From the NCBI GenBank assembly GCA_035610365.1, contig CM069432.1, positions 181,273,027 through 181,337,026 of the forward strand: a DNA stretch of 64,000 nt. The letters are read 5' to 3'. A program made the translations under genes and the position numbers. Source of the DNA: Aquatica leii. Taxonomy: Eukaryota; Arthropoda; Insecta; Coleoptera; Lampyridae. The notes beneath the pieces were generated by a model. That model saw nothing but the letters and a program-made list of their open reading frames with translations, did no database searches and was not told the DNA's origin. This document shows, one piece after another, positions 11,139-24,991 of this stretch. The first letter of the stretch is position 1; each line of letters opens with the position of its first letter.

Positions 11139-11686
11139 TTTTTTCCACTACTAGAATTATTAAAACCTTTCTACCTGTTACTAAATCAAATTTAAAATTT
11201 AAGATATTAATTTTAAATTAAAAATCAAGTCAGTAATTCTGACAGTTGTCATTAGTTTAATAGAATTAATTTTGACGTAATTCTTAATTGTGATTTAAAA
11301 CCCAAAAATAGACAGAAAGTTGTTTAAACTGTTTAAAAACATTATTATTTTAAGCATTGATTATATGTAAAATATATTTAATTCTATAATATTCACATTT
11401 AATTAAGCGCGAACTTCAAATAACTTACTTTTTAAAATCAAATTAATTTATTAATTGAACGATTTAAAAACTTAAATTAGCATTAAATAAAATCTCTTGC
11501 TCTTGGTACGCAGTTTCGCAAACTATTTTTCTTTGAAACTGCTGTAATATTATCAGAAAATGTAAATATGTTCATTATTAACTACTAGTTAATAATGAAA
11601 TATTTACCTTCGCTTAAAAAAGTACAACTTCACGACCTACTATTATACGTAATAATGCAAGCGTATACAACTAGTAGTGGAAAAAA
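11139..11686. repeat. Inverted-repeat pair (16-bp arms), possible MITE
   Basis: TTTTTTCCACTACTAG at 11139-11154 and its perfect reverse complement at 11671-11686 bound about 550 bp of AT-rich sequence that contains a second hairpin at 11561-11608. I found no clear target-site duplication, so the element call is tentative. Confidence 0.45.
11561..11608. repeat. Strong AT-rich hairpin
   Basis: TTCATTATTAAC and GTTAATAATGAA form perfect 12-bp arms around the loop TACTA. The pairing extends outward by about eight bases (GTAAATAT / ATATTTAC) with a single bulged G. It lies in the middle of the 11139-11686 inverted-repeat pair. Confidence 0.65.
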
Positions 11687-12356
11687 CTATTTATTAACAT
11701 ATATATTTATCGATCAAATTTTAAGATCTTAGAGTTGAATTTTTTTTTATTTTAGTCTACACGACATTCAAATGAGTCAGTTTGTGTGACATTGCTGAAA
11801 GTACAATTTAAATTTAAGATTTTTATAAATTATCGACAGGTTGTTAAGAGGTAGTCACGTTAGAGGCCTTTTGATCAAATACATAATATAATAGCAATTA
11901 CAACTTTTTTTTTAATTTTAAAATTTTATCATACATTTATTATATTTAAAAAACAATTAAAAAACACATAAAAAACTTAAGGCGATAGTACCGAAATTAT
12001 AAATACCGCGATTGAAAAATCAACAATGATTGTAATGTTTGACGTCAGCATTTTTAATTTTAGCTAAAATCTATACTCATTAAAGTTTTGGTCGTAAATT
12101 TTAATTGTATCTAACCGTTAAAAATTACACTTCAGTATTTATACTAGTTTTTCTCAAGTGTACTTTGGTAATATTTCTATTATATTATGATATATAAAAA
12201 TTACCTACTGTTTAGAATCAGTTGTTTAAGTTTAGTTTTTTTTTTATTTACTATAATTTTTTCGGTTACTTATTATTACTCTTATTTGCATTGAATTTAT
12301 TATGAATTTTGCGTTTTAACTCCTTTATAACAACGCGTAAGTATGAATAATGTTGT

Positions 12357-12405
12357 TGGTCTCATGGTATAATAGTATAGGTAGTATCCTATTATACCGT
12401 GACCA
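12357..12405. repeat. Hairpin with 10-bp perfect core
   Basis: GGTATAATAG and CTATTATACC pair perfectly across a 13-base loop. TGGTC/GACCA extend the stem with small bulges. A looser AAGTGCA / TGCACTT pair follows at about 12414-12474. The context is AT-rich and without genes. Confidence 0.5.
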
Positions 12406-12839
12406 ATGGACTAAAGTGCACCGCTTAATCTCGCAGATGAAATCACTTATGGGATTGAAATGCACTTGTTTCATGCTATAAACGTTATATTATATTTTGC
12501 TGTTTGTATTGTAATATAATAACATTTAAACATAATTGACTGCAGTTTTGCAAATTTAAAATTTGCTTTATTGCGCATTTATTACGATTTACTTGAATAA
12601 TTATTTTGTTTTTATTAAAAAAATATTAGAAAAAATCAGTTATTTGAATGTGGCATTTTTGAGTTTAGAATATATAATATTGTTAATTCTTGTGGGTGTC
12701 GATAGTAATTAAATTACTAACATAATTGTAACCTTGGTAATAATTAATAAATAAAGTAATAAAGCTTCCAATTACAATCATGCCATAATAGCAATATTTA
12801 TTAGTTTCAAATCAACATTTTATTTGGGCGTCTTGGGAA

Positions 12840-13640
12840 AATATGAGGACACGTGGTTCTGATGAAGATGGTAATGTGACTTGTGTGCCATATCGATTTA
12901 TAGAGAGAACTGACTTTGAATTCTTCTCCGATAGTGGTTTTATTTTAAGATTTATACTAAATAAAGCACAGAACTTCTACAAAACGTATCTTTAGCAATA
13001 CAGAACAGTAGTAATTGTTGGTATGGGCTGTACTACACTGGTTAGGAAACGGAGGAACATACCATGGTGTGTATAATAATAATGAATTAGCTTATTTAAG
13101 CCGACATAAAAAGCACTCTATTAACTGCATGGCAGCCTGTGGACTTGATTTAGAATTATACTAGGTAGGTACGTGCTAATTCTTCGAGCAGTGTGCGCAA
13201 TGCAACAGTTCAATCTTTCAAAGCTTGGAGAACGGTTGGAGACCTCACGCTAACCCAGTTATTTTAGCAGATTCTGCGTATTCTGTGAAAGAATGGTTAA
13301 TTTCACTAACATTTGAAAATGAGCTTAATACCACTCAAACTACTATCAATAAAGTTCAAAACCGTTCTAAGAGGATTATTAAAAACGCAGTTGTATTACT
13401 TAAAGAAAAAATTTCTAGTGAAACCATTTAGATGTTTTGCTGGTAATATTTTTAAATGCTGCGCGACGATATGCAATATATGTAAACCGGTTAATCTTTT
13501 TGATAGAATGGATTAACCCGTGGAAGAACTTGTACTTAAATTTTATGGCGCACCGGATAGCGAAGAAAAACATCCACTCCCGGCTGCAAATTATAAACCA
13601 CCAGGATTTAGAGTTTTTGTTTAATTATAATACACTAAAT
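12840..13640 (+). pseudogene. PIF/Harbinger transposase remnant (HARBI1-like)
   Basis: A degenerate plus-strand DDE_4-type transposase, read by joining frames. The first half shows ELAYLSRHKKHSINCMAACG, corresponding to the family block RKGYHSIN-x-Q-x-V. The best block is WRPHANPVILADSAYSVKEW, the family's (I)LADSGY-x-x-x-x-WL motif that carries a catalytic Asp. Next is NKVQNRSKRIIKNAVVLLKE, where the catalytic Glu of the R-x-x-(V/I)E-x-A-F-G-x-L-K motif is Lys. The C-terminal ICNICKPVNLF block follows in another frame at about 13470. Many stops (for example near 13000 and 13165) and frameshifts make it dead. No MADF-type partner gene, inverted repeats or 3-bp target duplication could be placed. 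Confidence 0.75.
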
Positions 13641-14151
13641 ACATATTCGGTTTTTAATTAAGTTTACGTGTCGTACATGTTTTGTACACATCAACGACAC
13701 ACGTAGAAATGTTCACAATTGTTACAAATCTGCTTAAGAATTTGTGTTACAAATACTAACAGGTAATTATTTAACAAGTTCCACGCTTGTTATAATTGTA
13801 GGTTTTGAGTTACAAGACTCTGAACGCATAAGGTTTGTATTAAATTTTAGTCGACAATAATTTAAATAAATTAATAAAAAAAAATAATTACAGTTACGTG
13901 TATTTCTCTATATTATCTTGCAGGTACTTACTACTATATAATTACAAATACTGTAATTTGACAAATTTAAAATGAATTAAAAAATGTTTATATAAAATAT
14001 TATTGATTACAATTTGCTTAAATAACTACTTTACCTACATAACAGAAACATTAAAAACGAATCAAATGTTTGATGTTTCACTTTTACATATTCAAACTCG
14101 TCAGTTGTCAAGATGATTAAAATATACATTCTCTGTGAGTGTGTAACGCCG

Positions 14152-14610
14152 TACCCACCATAACTCTCGAACTAAAATTTCTAGTAACTTGAAATTTGGT
14201 ATGGAGCTGACTTTTCATATTCTCTTGGTACTATTAGACCCATGTCTGATACAGAAACTGGAAGTGGGTGTATCCGCCATCTTGAACCGTTTTTCTTATA
14301 TAATTTTGTACGTATGTAAATTATTCGAATTATTTTTAGTTTCTTATAAAGATAATTCTTCCTAACAATTTATTCAGATAAAAAAGTTATCTAACATTAA
14401 CAGTTTATTAAATATTTAATTTGTAATTTAAAATCAATTCCATGTCTTGAATGGAAAGCAAGATAGGTTAAAAATAATAATTTTTCTCTATATTTTTTTA
14501 ACTTGGATGTTTTTCTTCAATTTCAAAATAAAAAATATGTAGAAATTCTTTATAGGAAAATCGTGCGGTGACCACACCATTTTATTTTTTTGATTTGAAA
14601 CGTAAAATTT
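14152..14610. repeat. Dispersed repeat family A, copy 1
   Basis: It shares several blocks with 56148-56735 in the same order: CTAGTAACTTGAAATTTGG, CTTATATAATTTTGTACGTA, TCTAACATTAACA and TATAGGAAA-TCGTG-GGT-CC-CACACCA. The blocks are separated by small indels. No coding sequence or family signature was recognised. It is probably a non-autonomous transposon. Confidence 0.7.
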
Positions 14611-15059
14611 TGCAAACAATTTGCAATCACTATACTTTGCTTACAGGAAAATAAAAAAGACTCATGTAAATATGCACGTCTAATAAAAAAGGTAAATCAT
14701 ATAAAGTGATTGTTGATTTATTACCTATATACCTTTTAGCGTGATATGGACTCATCTATTTATTACATTAACATAACTTCGCGTAAAAATTAAGAAGGTT
14801 CAGTACCACGTGATTTTTGCAAACCTAAGTAAACAGGCCCCTTACGTTTTCATTATGTATTTTCCTTAAGATATTGCTCTGACAGCATTGCGTCAAACAT
14901 GGTGTAGAAACAAACATAATAACACCATTTGCAAGTATATTGATGGAAAGCGAATAAATTACAGTTGTAAACGCCAATACCAAACTTGATGTTCTGCAGC
15001 AGTTGTTAGTTACAATACAAAAAGATTAACGTATACATCTCTAAACAAATACTTTTGTG

Positions 15060-15838
15060 GTAAAGGTCCAAGTTTAAATTTATTTAAAAAATATGAAACA
15101 AGAAAAAGTAAATTTCACCAGTATCGCCAGCTAAACCCGAGGAAACTGTTTAGAACTAATTTAAAAAATAAAGAAAAATAAATGAATACTATTCATTATG
15201 GCGAACATTGTATAAAACCTGATTTAGATAAAACAGAATATGCAGCACAAAAAGAAATATTTTTAAACTTTCTTTTCTTAATCGGAGCGTTCAAGAGATT
15301 TTTGATTTAGAAAAACGAACACGCAAACAAGCAAATTGTATTGAATGAAAAGAAGAAAAAAGAAAACTGTTTACCGCTTCAAACTTTGGGGTTATTTGTA
15401 AGCGGAGAAAAACTGCGAACTATTCTGCTTTTGTAAAAGCGTTATGATAGCAAGATTATTTTTATAGTGCAGCATCAGAATATGGAAACCAGCACGAAAA
15501 CCAAGCATTAAACGAAATTCGTCAAACTCAAAATCTGGATATAAAAAAATGTGAATTTTTTATAGACAAAAAATATTTTTTTAGGTGCTACGCCAGATGG
15601 ACTTATTGGCGATAAGGGAATCATTGAAGTTAAATGTCCTTATTCTGCAAGAAATGTAACTCCAGAAGTAGGCATTCAAAATAAGAAAACAAAAACATGG
15701 AAATTTTACAACAATGTATACGAACTTGTCTGGACTCCTTTAGGTATCAAAACGAGACAATATTTTGTAACTCTGATTTTTGAAATTCAAAACTGCTTCA
15801 AAAACTAAAACAGTTTTATTTTGAATGCGTCTTGCCTG
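15060..15838 (+). pseudogene. YqaJ-domain recombinase/nuclease pseudogene
   Basis: A remnant of the YqaJ (lambda-exonuclease-like) family, which is often amplified in insect genomes in transposon-like fashion. Visible in order: HYGEHCIKPDLDKTEYAAQK; then TASNFGVICKRRKTANYSAF with the family's (R/K)-L-T-A-S-x-F-G block; AASEYGNQHENQALNEIRQ, the Y-G-x-x-x-E helix; FFIDKKYF; LGATPDGLIGDKGIIEVKCP, holding the catalytic Asp and the E-x-K motif; and a short C-terminal tail. Catalytic residues survive, but at least two internal stops (near 15340 and 15447) and frameshifts (near 15580) break it. It ends just before a (TA)n tract. Insect copies tend to be longer than the roughly 250 residues seen here. 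Confidence 0.8.
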
Positions 15839-15853
15839 AATTAATAGTTCCCA

Positions 15854-15854
<1 letters not shown>

Positions 15855-15920
<66 letters not shown>
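15855..15920. repeat. (TA)n microsatellite
   Basis: About 33 uninterrupted TA dinucleotides just after the YqaJ pseudogene. Confidence 0.98.
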
Positions 15921-15923
<3 letters not shown>

Positions 15924-16822
15924 AGAGACGCTACTACGAGGATGTTTTCATTTGTATCATGTATAACTATGAAGCTATGCTTCAGACTACGAGGATATCC
16001 TCATAGTGTGCTGCTATTTCCTTATGAGTACGAGCTTACGATTAAGGCCACATCTAGCGGCGGTTGTGTAACACCATATATGTGTGGCAGATGTCGCTGC
16101 ATATAAAATTTTAATAATTAATGTAATATGAACGGGGATTGTAGCAACCTCAACGATTTTCAGTTCTACATGGGAAAGTTTACTAGCAATAATATTTACG
16201 GCACGCTAGTAGGTAAATATGTATATACAAAAACAATAAGGAAATTTGGAATAAAATATTTTTTTTAGTCTTTTCGGAAACTCACAAAAATACAAGATAT
16301 TGTATATTGTATTGCTAATAAGATAACTGCATAACTACACACAACACAAAAATTTTGTACCTAACAAAAACTAATTTTAATTATCAGTAATAAAATATTG
16401 TGCTCTTATTACTTGAATTTTTAAGAAACTTTTTGTTAATTCGTTTTTCTAATAACTCACTTTTTGTATAAAATAAATTATTACCCGAACAACCTTTGCT
16501 GCGAAAGGGTGGAACTTAAATAACTTTTTATAATCTTTAATTTTGATAAACTTTTATCTATATTAAATTACATACATGAATAATTTAAAAAACATTTTCA
16601 GGTTACCTTAATATTGATTCTAATAATATTATTCTTTATTTCATAGTATGGAGTTTCTTAAGTAGTTATTCATCAGAAAGGAGAAAAGTCGTATCTGCAT
16701 TTTTCTGACTGTATGACTGAAACATTTGAAGTTGAAAAACACAACTCAAGTATTTACTTCACTTTATACCTACTTATCACTTAATGCAGTTTTACAAAAA
16801 AATACCCTGCTACATGAAAATC

Positions 16823-17063
16823 ATTTTTGCTCGAAAAAATGCAAATATGACGTTGTCTTTTATATTCTTCGTAATTTACGGTTGTTTTAGTTCCTATATT
16901 TTTTTTATTCGCATTTCTTAATTTGCGCTTCTTTTTTAATTTTTAACTCATCGTTTGTTTTTTTTTTGTTTTTCTTGATAAGGCGATACAAATAGCAATA
17001 TCGTTTAGTTAATTTATAATATGTCGTCATGTAAATAAATAAAAACGTTAATCGTAAGTTGAG
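16823..17063. repeat. Dispersed repeat family B, copy 1
   Basis: It matches 18250-18463 in the same orientation with moderate divergence. Shared blocks include GTAATTTACG-TTGTTTTA-TTCC, TATAATATGTCGTCAT and ATCGTAAGTTGAG. No open frame is present. The 1.4 kb between the copies (17064-18249) shows nothing recognisable. Confidence 0.75.
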
Positions 17064-18249
17064 GCCACAACTTAATATTATGAAACCAAAAATAAGTTCA
17101 ATGAATCGAGGCCATCAAGCCGCGTGGTCTTGGTATGACGGTAAAGAAACCCTGCCCGGAGGATTCCTTGTAAAGTGATAACGATTGCAAATGCTTAAAT
17201 CATGCTGTGTCTACGTGTTTATATTCGTATTTACTTATGCATTTTATAATCATAATATTCATCATTTTTTTATTAAAATTTATAAAAAACATAGTCAAAT
17301 CTCGATAACTCGAATCTCAAGATGCACCAAAACAAACTTATCAAAAATTCGATTTTTTTCATGCCAATAAATATGTAAGACGTAGGACAAGAACCGCAAA
17401 TTTTGTAACAATTTAAAAAGTGCATTTTTTGTAGTGTGAGATTATTTTATTATATATGTAAAAGTTATCTTCTTCAGTTGTAACGAAGTTGATTCGGAGA
17501 ACAATTTGACGGCCGTATGCATACCATTATAGTACCTACGTGCTGATTGTATAAACAATTTGATTATTCATAATTTTATTACCTCTGCTCTTTTAAAGGA
17601 AAAAGTAAAAAAATTAAATCAAACAAATTTTTGTGCACTTACAATCATATGAACGTATTTATTGTATATAAAGACAAATTAATAATCAATATTTTTTTGT
17701 AATTCGCAATACAAATACTTTTCATGTAAAATAAGAAATCATGTTTAAGTTTGAATCTTTTTAAATAAAATCGTTGGAATATTAAAAAGCAGGATGTCTT
17801 AAAATGATCAAAAATATTTTTATTTCGACATTGCCAATTCATCGCATCGTGTTAGCTGTTTATCTTAAGTTTGTTACTGCTTATCTTGTGTCATAAACAT
17901 AATCTAACTAGAAAGAAATGTTAGCAAATTATCAAGTGTTAAACAGAGATATGCAAATGAAAATAAATTTACAGAGGTACTTAGTTATGATTTCGTTTGA
18001 CGAAAATAATTTAGGATAAATGTGAAACCGCCTATAAAAATGCATTATTGCCTTACTGTACTTTTTGAAATCACTTGCAGATAAGCTCGTATATATACTG
18101 TGTTTCAATATTTGAATCCACTTTTATGAAACTAATCAATCGAAACGTAAATCTCCTTTTCATTAAATTTTTGCGTCAAAAGTTTTTATATTAGATCTTG
18201 TTTCACCAAAAAAAATCGGGACCTCTAACAAGGGGAGCTGAGGTGACAT

Positions 18250-18463
18250 TACTTTTGCTCGTTGTATTGTATATTCTTTGTAATTTACGTTTGTTTTATT
18301 TCCTATATAATTTTTTTCATTTCTACTGTTTAATTTACACTTCTTTTTTAACTTCTTGAGTAATCGCTGCTTTTTAACCAAAAAAGTACAAATAGCAACA
18401 TAATTTAGTTTCCTTATAATATGTCGTCATATAAATAAATAAAAACAATAATCGTAAGTTGAG
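18250..18463. repeat. Dispersed repeat family B, copy 2
   Basis: The partner of 16823-17063. It ends about 15 bp before the first satellite monomer, so it may mark the old edge from which the array expanded. Confidence 0.75.
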
Positions 18464-20577
18464 CAAAAGTTAAAATTAGGTACGTAGTATCTTACGAGAA
18501 GCTAAATAAGTTTATTATTACAATTTGGAAAAAATCGAAATTACCAGGAACGATAGAGAACAAAACGGTGCATCTTACTGTGTGCCACTTTGTCATTTTT
18601 GACTGTGGTTTATCTAAATACAAACCCGCAAAGTCAAAGTTTTATCTTTCGCTTGCCGAGATTACACTGAACGACGGTTAAAGTGTAATCGTGCTCACAA
18701 TTTTAATAGGAATTGTACAAAAACACTCAAATGCGTTGCGAAATGGTTAGACAGTCCGCAGGTATAAATAAGATTTTGATGTCGTAATCCGTTTTAGGCT
18801 TATCAACCTTGCATTCAATATACAAATAAATTGTCAAAAGTGCGAGATGCGTAAAAACGACCTAGTAGAGATAAGAAAACACAGTTAACACTAATCGGTT
18901 TCTCTTGTCTCCGGAACTACAATATTCAAATTTGGTAAAGATTTGTCAAAAATTGTAGATTTTAGTCACTTTACGTAAAGAATTTTGAATTTTATAATCT
19001 AGTATACGTAGTATCTTACGAGAAGCTAAATAAGTTTATTATTACAATTTGGAAAAAATCGAAATTAGCAGGAACGATAGAGAACAAAACGGTGCATCTT
19101 ACTGTGTGCCACTTTGTCATTTTTGACTGTGGTTTATCTAAATACAAACCCGCAAAGTCAAAGTTTTTTCTTTCGCTTGCCGAGATTACACTGAACGACG
19201 GTTAAAGTGTAATCGTGCTCACAATTTTATAGGAATTGTACAAAAACACTCAAATGCGTTGCGAAATGGATAGACAGTCCGCAGGTATAAATAAGATTTT
19301 GATGTCGTAATCCGTTTTAGGCTTATCAACCTTGCATTCAATATACAAATAAATTGTCAAAAGTGCGAGATGCGTAAAAAACGACCTAGTAGAGATAAGA
19401 AAACACAGTTAACACTAATCGGTTTCTTTTGTCTCCGGAACTACAATATTCAGATTTGGTAAAGATTTGTCAAAAATTGTAGATTTTAGTCACTTTACGT
19501 AAAGAATTTTGAATTTTATAATCTAGTATACGTAGTATCTTACGAGAAGCTAAATAAGTTTATTATTACAATTTGGAAGAAATCGAAATTAGCAGGAACG
19601 ATAGAGAACAAAACGGTGCATCTTACTGTGTGCCACTTTGTCATTTTTGACTGTGGTTTATCTAAATACAAACCCGCAAAGTCAAAGTTTTTTCTTTCGC
19701 TTGCCGAGATTACACTGAACGACGGTTAAAGTGTAATCGTGCTCACAATTTTATAGGAATTGTACAAAAACACTCAAATGCGTTGCGAAATGGATAGACA
19801 GTCCGCAGGTATAAATAAGATTTTGATGTCGTAATCCGTTTTAGGCTTATCAACCTTGCATTCAATATACAAATAAATTGTCAAAAGTGCGAGATGCGTA
19901 AAAAACGACCTAGTAGAGATAAGAAAACACAGTTAACACTAATCAGTTTCTCTTGTCTCCGGAACTACAATATTCAAGTTTGGTAAAGATTTGTCAAAAA
20001 TTGTAGATTTTAGTCACTTTACGTAAAGAATTTTGAATTTTATAATCTAGTATACGTAGTATCTTACGAGAAGCTAAATAAGTTTATTATTACAATTTGG
20101 AAAAAATCGAAATTACCAGGAACGATAGAGAACAAAACGGTGCATCTTACTGTGTGCCACTTTGTCATTTTTGACTGTGGTTTATCTAAATACAAACCCG
20201 CAAAGTCAAAGTTTTTTCTTTCGCTTGCCGAAATTACACTGAACGACGGTTAAAGTGTAATCGTGCTCACAATTTTAATAGGAATTGTACAAAAACACTC
20301 AAATGCGTTGCGAAATGGTTAGACAGTCCGCAGGTATAAATAAGATTTTGATGTCGTAATCCGTTTTAGGCTTATCAACCTTGCATTCAATATACAAATA
20401 AATTGTCAAAAGTGCGAGATGCGTAAAAAACGACCTAGTAGAGATAAGAAAACACAGTTAACACTAATCGGTTTCTCTTGTCTCCGGAACTACAATATTC
20501 GAATTTGGTAAAGATTTGTCAAAAATTGTAGATTTTAGTCACTTTACGTAAAGAATTTTGAATTTTATAATCTAGTA

Positions 20578-23500
20578 TACGTAATATCTTACGAGAAGCT
20601 GAATAAGTTTATTATTACAATTTGTCAAAAGTGCGAGATGCGTAAAAAACGACCTAGTAGAGATAAGAAAACACAGTTAACACTAATCGGTTTCTCTTGT
20701 CTCCGGAACTACAATATTCAAATTTGGTAAAGATTTGTCAAAAATTGTAGATTTTAGTCACTTTACGTAAAGAATTTTGAATTTTATAATCTAGTATACG
20801 TAGTATCTTACGAGAAGCTAAATAAGTTTATTATTACAATTTGGAAAAAATCGAAATTACCAGGAACGATAGAGAACAAAACGGTGCATCTTACTGTGTG
20901 CCACTTTGTCATTTTTGACTGTGGTTTATCTAAATACAAACCCGCAAAGTCAAAGTTTTTTCTTTCGCTTACCGAAATTACACTGAACGACGGTTAAAGT
21001 GTAATCGTGCTCACAATTTTAATAGGAATTGTACAAAAACACTCAAATGCGTTGCGAAATGGTTCGACAGTCCGCAGGTATAAATAAGATTTTGATGTCG
21101 TAATCCGTTTTAGGCTTATCAACCTTGCATTCAATATACAAATAAATTGTCAAAAGTGCGAGATGCGTAAAAAACGACCTAGTAGAGATAAGAAAACACA
21201 GTTAACACTAATCGGTTTCTCTTGTCTCCGGAACTACAATATTCGAATTTGGTAAAGATTTGTCAAAAATTGTAGATTTTAGTCACTTTACGTAAAGAAT
21301 TTTGAATTTTATAATCTAGTATACGTAGTATCTTACGAGAAGCTAAATAAGTTTATTATTACAATTTGGAAAAAATCGAAATTACCAGGAACGATAGAGA
21401 ACAAAACGGTGCATCTTACTGTGTGCCACTTTGTCATTTTTGAGTGTGGTTTATCTAAATACAAACCCGCAAAGTCAAAGTTTTTTCTTTCGCTTGCCGA
21501 GATTACACTGAACGACGGTTAAAGTGTAATCGTGCTCACAATTTTAATACGAATTGTACAAAAACACTCAAATGCGTTGCGAAATGGTTAGACAGTCCGC
21601 AGGTATAAATAAGATTTTGATGTCGTAATCCGTTTTAGGCTTATCAACCTTGCATTCAATATACAAATAAATTGTCAAAAGTGCGAGATGCGTAAAAAAC
21701 GACCTAGTAGAGATAAGAAAACACAGTTAACACTAATCGGTTTCTCTTGTCTCCGGAACTACAATATTCAAATTTGGTAAAGATTTGTCAAAAATTGTAG
21801 ATTTTAGTCACTTTACGTAAAGAATTTTGAATTTTATAATCTAGTATACGTAGTATCTTACGAGAAGCTAAATAAGTTTATTATTACAATTTGGAAAAAA
21901 TCGAAATTAGCAGGAACGATAGAGAACAAAACGGTGCATCTTACTGTGTGCCACTTTGTCATTTTTGACTGTGGTTTATCTAAATACAAACCCGCAAAGT
22001 CAAAGTTTTTTCTTTCGCTTGCCGAGATTACACTGAACGACGGTTAAAGTGTAATCGTGCTCACAATTTTAATACGAATTGTACAAAAACACTCAAATGC
22101 GTTGCGAAATGGTTAGACAGTCCGCAGGTATAAATAAGATTTTGATGTCGTAATCCGTTTTAGGCTTATCAACCTTGCATTCAATATACAAATAAATTGT
22201 TAAAAGTGCGAGATGCGTAAAAAACGACCTAGTAGAGATAAGAAAACACAGTTAACACTAATCGGTTTCTCTTGTCTCCGGAACTACAATATTCAAATTT
22301 GGTAAAGATTTGTCAAAAACTGTAGATTTTAGTCACTTTACGTAAAGAATTTTGAATTTTATAATCTAGTATACGTAGTATCTTACGAGAAGCTAAATAA
22401 GTTTATTATTACAATTTGGAAAAAATCGAAATTACCAGGAACGATAGAGAACAAAACGGTGCATCTTACAGTGTGCCACTTTGTCATTTTTGACTGTGGT
22501 TTATCTAAATACAAACCCGCAAAGTCAAAGTTTTTTCTTTCGCTTGCCGAGATTACACTGAACGACGGTTAAAGTGTAATCGTGCTCACAATTTTAATAG
22601 GAATTGTACAAAAACACTCAAATGCGTTGCGAAATGGTAAGACAGTCCGCAGGTATAAATAAGTTTTTGATGTCGTAATCCGTTTTAGGCTTATCAACCT
22701 TGCATTCAATATACAAATAAATTGTCAAAAGTGCGAGATGCGTAAAAAACGACCTAGTAGAGATAAGAAAACACAGTTAACACTAATCGGTTTCTCTTGT
22801 CTCCGGAACTACAATAGTCAAATTTGGTAAAGATTTGTCAAAAATTGTAGATTTTAGTCACTTTACGTAAAGAATTTTGAATTTTATAATCTAGTATACG
22901 TAGTATCTTACGAGAAGCTAAATAAGTTTATTATTACAATTTGGAAAAAATCGAAATTACCAGGAACGATAGAGAACAAAACGGTGCATCTTACAGTGTG
23001 CCACTTTGTCATTTTTGACTGTGGTTTATCTAAATACAAACCCGCAAAGTCAAAGTTTTTTCTTTCGCTTGCCGAGATTACACTGAACGACGGTTAAAGT
23101 GTAATCGTGCTCACAATTTTAATACGAATTGTACAAAAACACTCAAATGCGTTGCGAAATGGTTAGACAGTCCGCAGGTATAAATAAGATTTTGATGTCG
23201 TAATCCGTTTTAGGCTTATCAACCTTGCATTCAATATACAAATAAATTGTCAAAAGTGCGAGATGCGTAAAAAACGACCTAGTAGAGATAAGAAAACACA
23301 GTTAACACTAATCGGTTTCTCTTGTCTCCGGAACTACAATATTCAAGTTTGGTAAAGATTTGTCAAAAATTGTAGATTTTAGTCACTTTACGTAAAGAAT
23401 TTTGAATTTTATAATCTAGTATACGTAGTATCTTACGAGAAGCTAAATAAGTTTATTATTACAATTTGGAAAAAATCGAAATTACCAGGAACGATAGAGA

Positions 23501-24991
23501 ACAACCCGGTGCATCTTACTGTGTGCCCCTTTGTCATTTTTGACTGTGGTTTATCTAAATACAAACCCGCAAAGTCAAAGTTTTTCTTTCGCTTGCCGAG
23601 ATTACACTGAACGACGGTTAAAGTGTAATCGTGCTCATAATTTTATAGGAATTGTACAAAAACACTCAAATGCGTTGCGAAATGGATAGACAGTCCGCAG
23701 GTATAAATAAGATTTTGATGTCGTAATCCGTTTTAGGCTTATCAACCTTGCATTCAATATACAAATAAATTGTCAAAAGTGCGAGATGCGTAAAAAACGA
23801 CCTAGTAGAGATAAGAAAACACAGTTAACACTAATCGGTTTCTCTTGTCTCCGGAACTACAATATTCAGATTTGGTAAAGATTTGTCAAAAATTGTAGAT
23901 TTTAGTCACTTTACGTAAAGAATTTTGAATTTTATAATCTAGTATACGTAGTATCTTACGAGAAGCTAAATAAGTTTATTATTACAATTTGGAAAAAATC
24001 GAAATTAGCAGGAACGATAGAGAACAAAACGGTGCATCTTACTGTGTGCCACTTTGTCATTTTTGACTGTGGTTTATCTAAATACAAACCCGCAAAGTCA
24101 AAGTTTTTTCTTTCGCTTGCCGAGATTACACTGAACGACGGTTAAAGTGTAATCGTGCTCACAATTTTAATACGAATTGTACAAAAACACTCAAATGCGT
24201 TGCGAAATGGTTAGACAGTCCGCAGGTATAAATAAGATTTTGATGTCGTAATCCGTTTTAGGCTTATCAACCTTGCATTCAATATACAAATAAATTGTTA
24301 AAAGTGCGAGATGCGTAAAAAACGACCTAGTAGAGATAAGAAAACACAGTTAACACTAATCGGTTTCTCTTGTCTCCGGAACTACAATATTCAAGTTTGG
24401 TAAAGATTTGTCAAAAATTGTAGATTTTAGTCACTTTACGTAAAGAATTTTGAATTTTATAATCTAGTATACGTAGTATCTTACGAGAAGCTAAATAAGT
24501 TTATTATTAAAATTTGGAAAAATCGAAATTACCAGGAACGATAGAGAACAAAACGGTGCATCTTACTGTGTGCCACTTTGTCATTTTTGACTGTGGTTTA
24601 TCTAAATACAAACCCGCAAAGTCAAAGTTTTTTCTTTCGCTTGCCGAAATTACACTGAACGACGGTTAAAGTGTAATCGTGCTCACAATTTTAATAGGAA
24701 TTGTACAAAAACACTCAAATGCGTTGCGAAATGGTTAGACAGTCCGCAGGTATAAATAAGATTTTGATGTCGTAATCCGTTTTAGGCTTATCAACCTTGC
24801 ATTCAATATACAAATAAATTGTCAAAAGTGCGAGATGCGTAAAAACGACCTAGTAGAGATAAGAAAACACAGTTAACACTAATCGGTTTCTCTTGGCTCC
24901 GGAACTACAATATTCGAATTTGGTAAAGATTTGTCAAAATTGTAGATTTTAGTCACTTTACGTAAAGAATTTTGAATTTTATAATCTAGTA
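20578..24991. repeat. Satellite higher-order repeat, copy 1 (4414 bp)
   Basis: It starts with a 219-bp short monomer, followed by eight full monomers. Diagnostic variants recur at a fixed distance in copy 2: TTCGACAG (21063 and 25475), GAGTGTGG (21442 and 25854) and ACAATAGTCA (22811 and 27223), each 4412 bp apart. Confidence 0.9.

Noticed and set aside
16029..16110. Paired GCCACATCTAGCGGC / GGCAGATGTCGCTGC motifs as inverted ends
   Set aside because: They are not reverse complements; the resemblance is in direct orientation and weak.
18900..18960. GGTTTCTCTTGTCTCC in each satellite monomer resembling the U5 snRNA loop region
   Set aside because: Similarity is limited to about ten bases; no flanking stems or Sm site in the right place.
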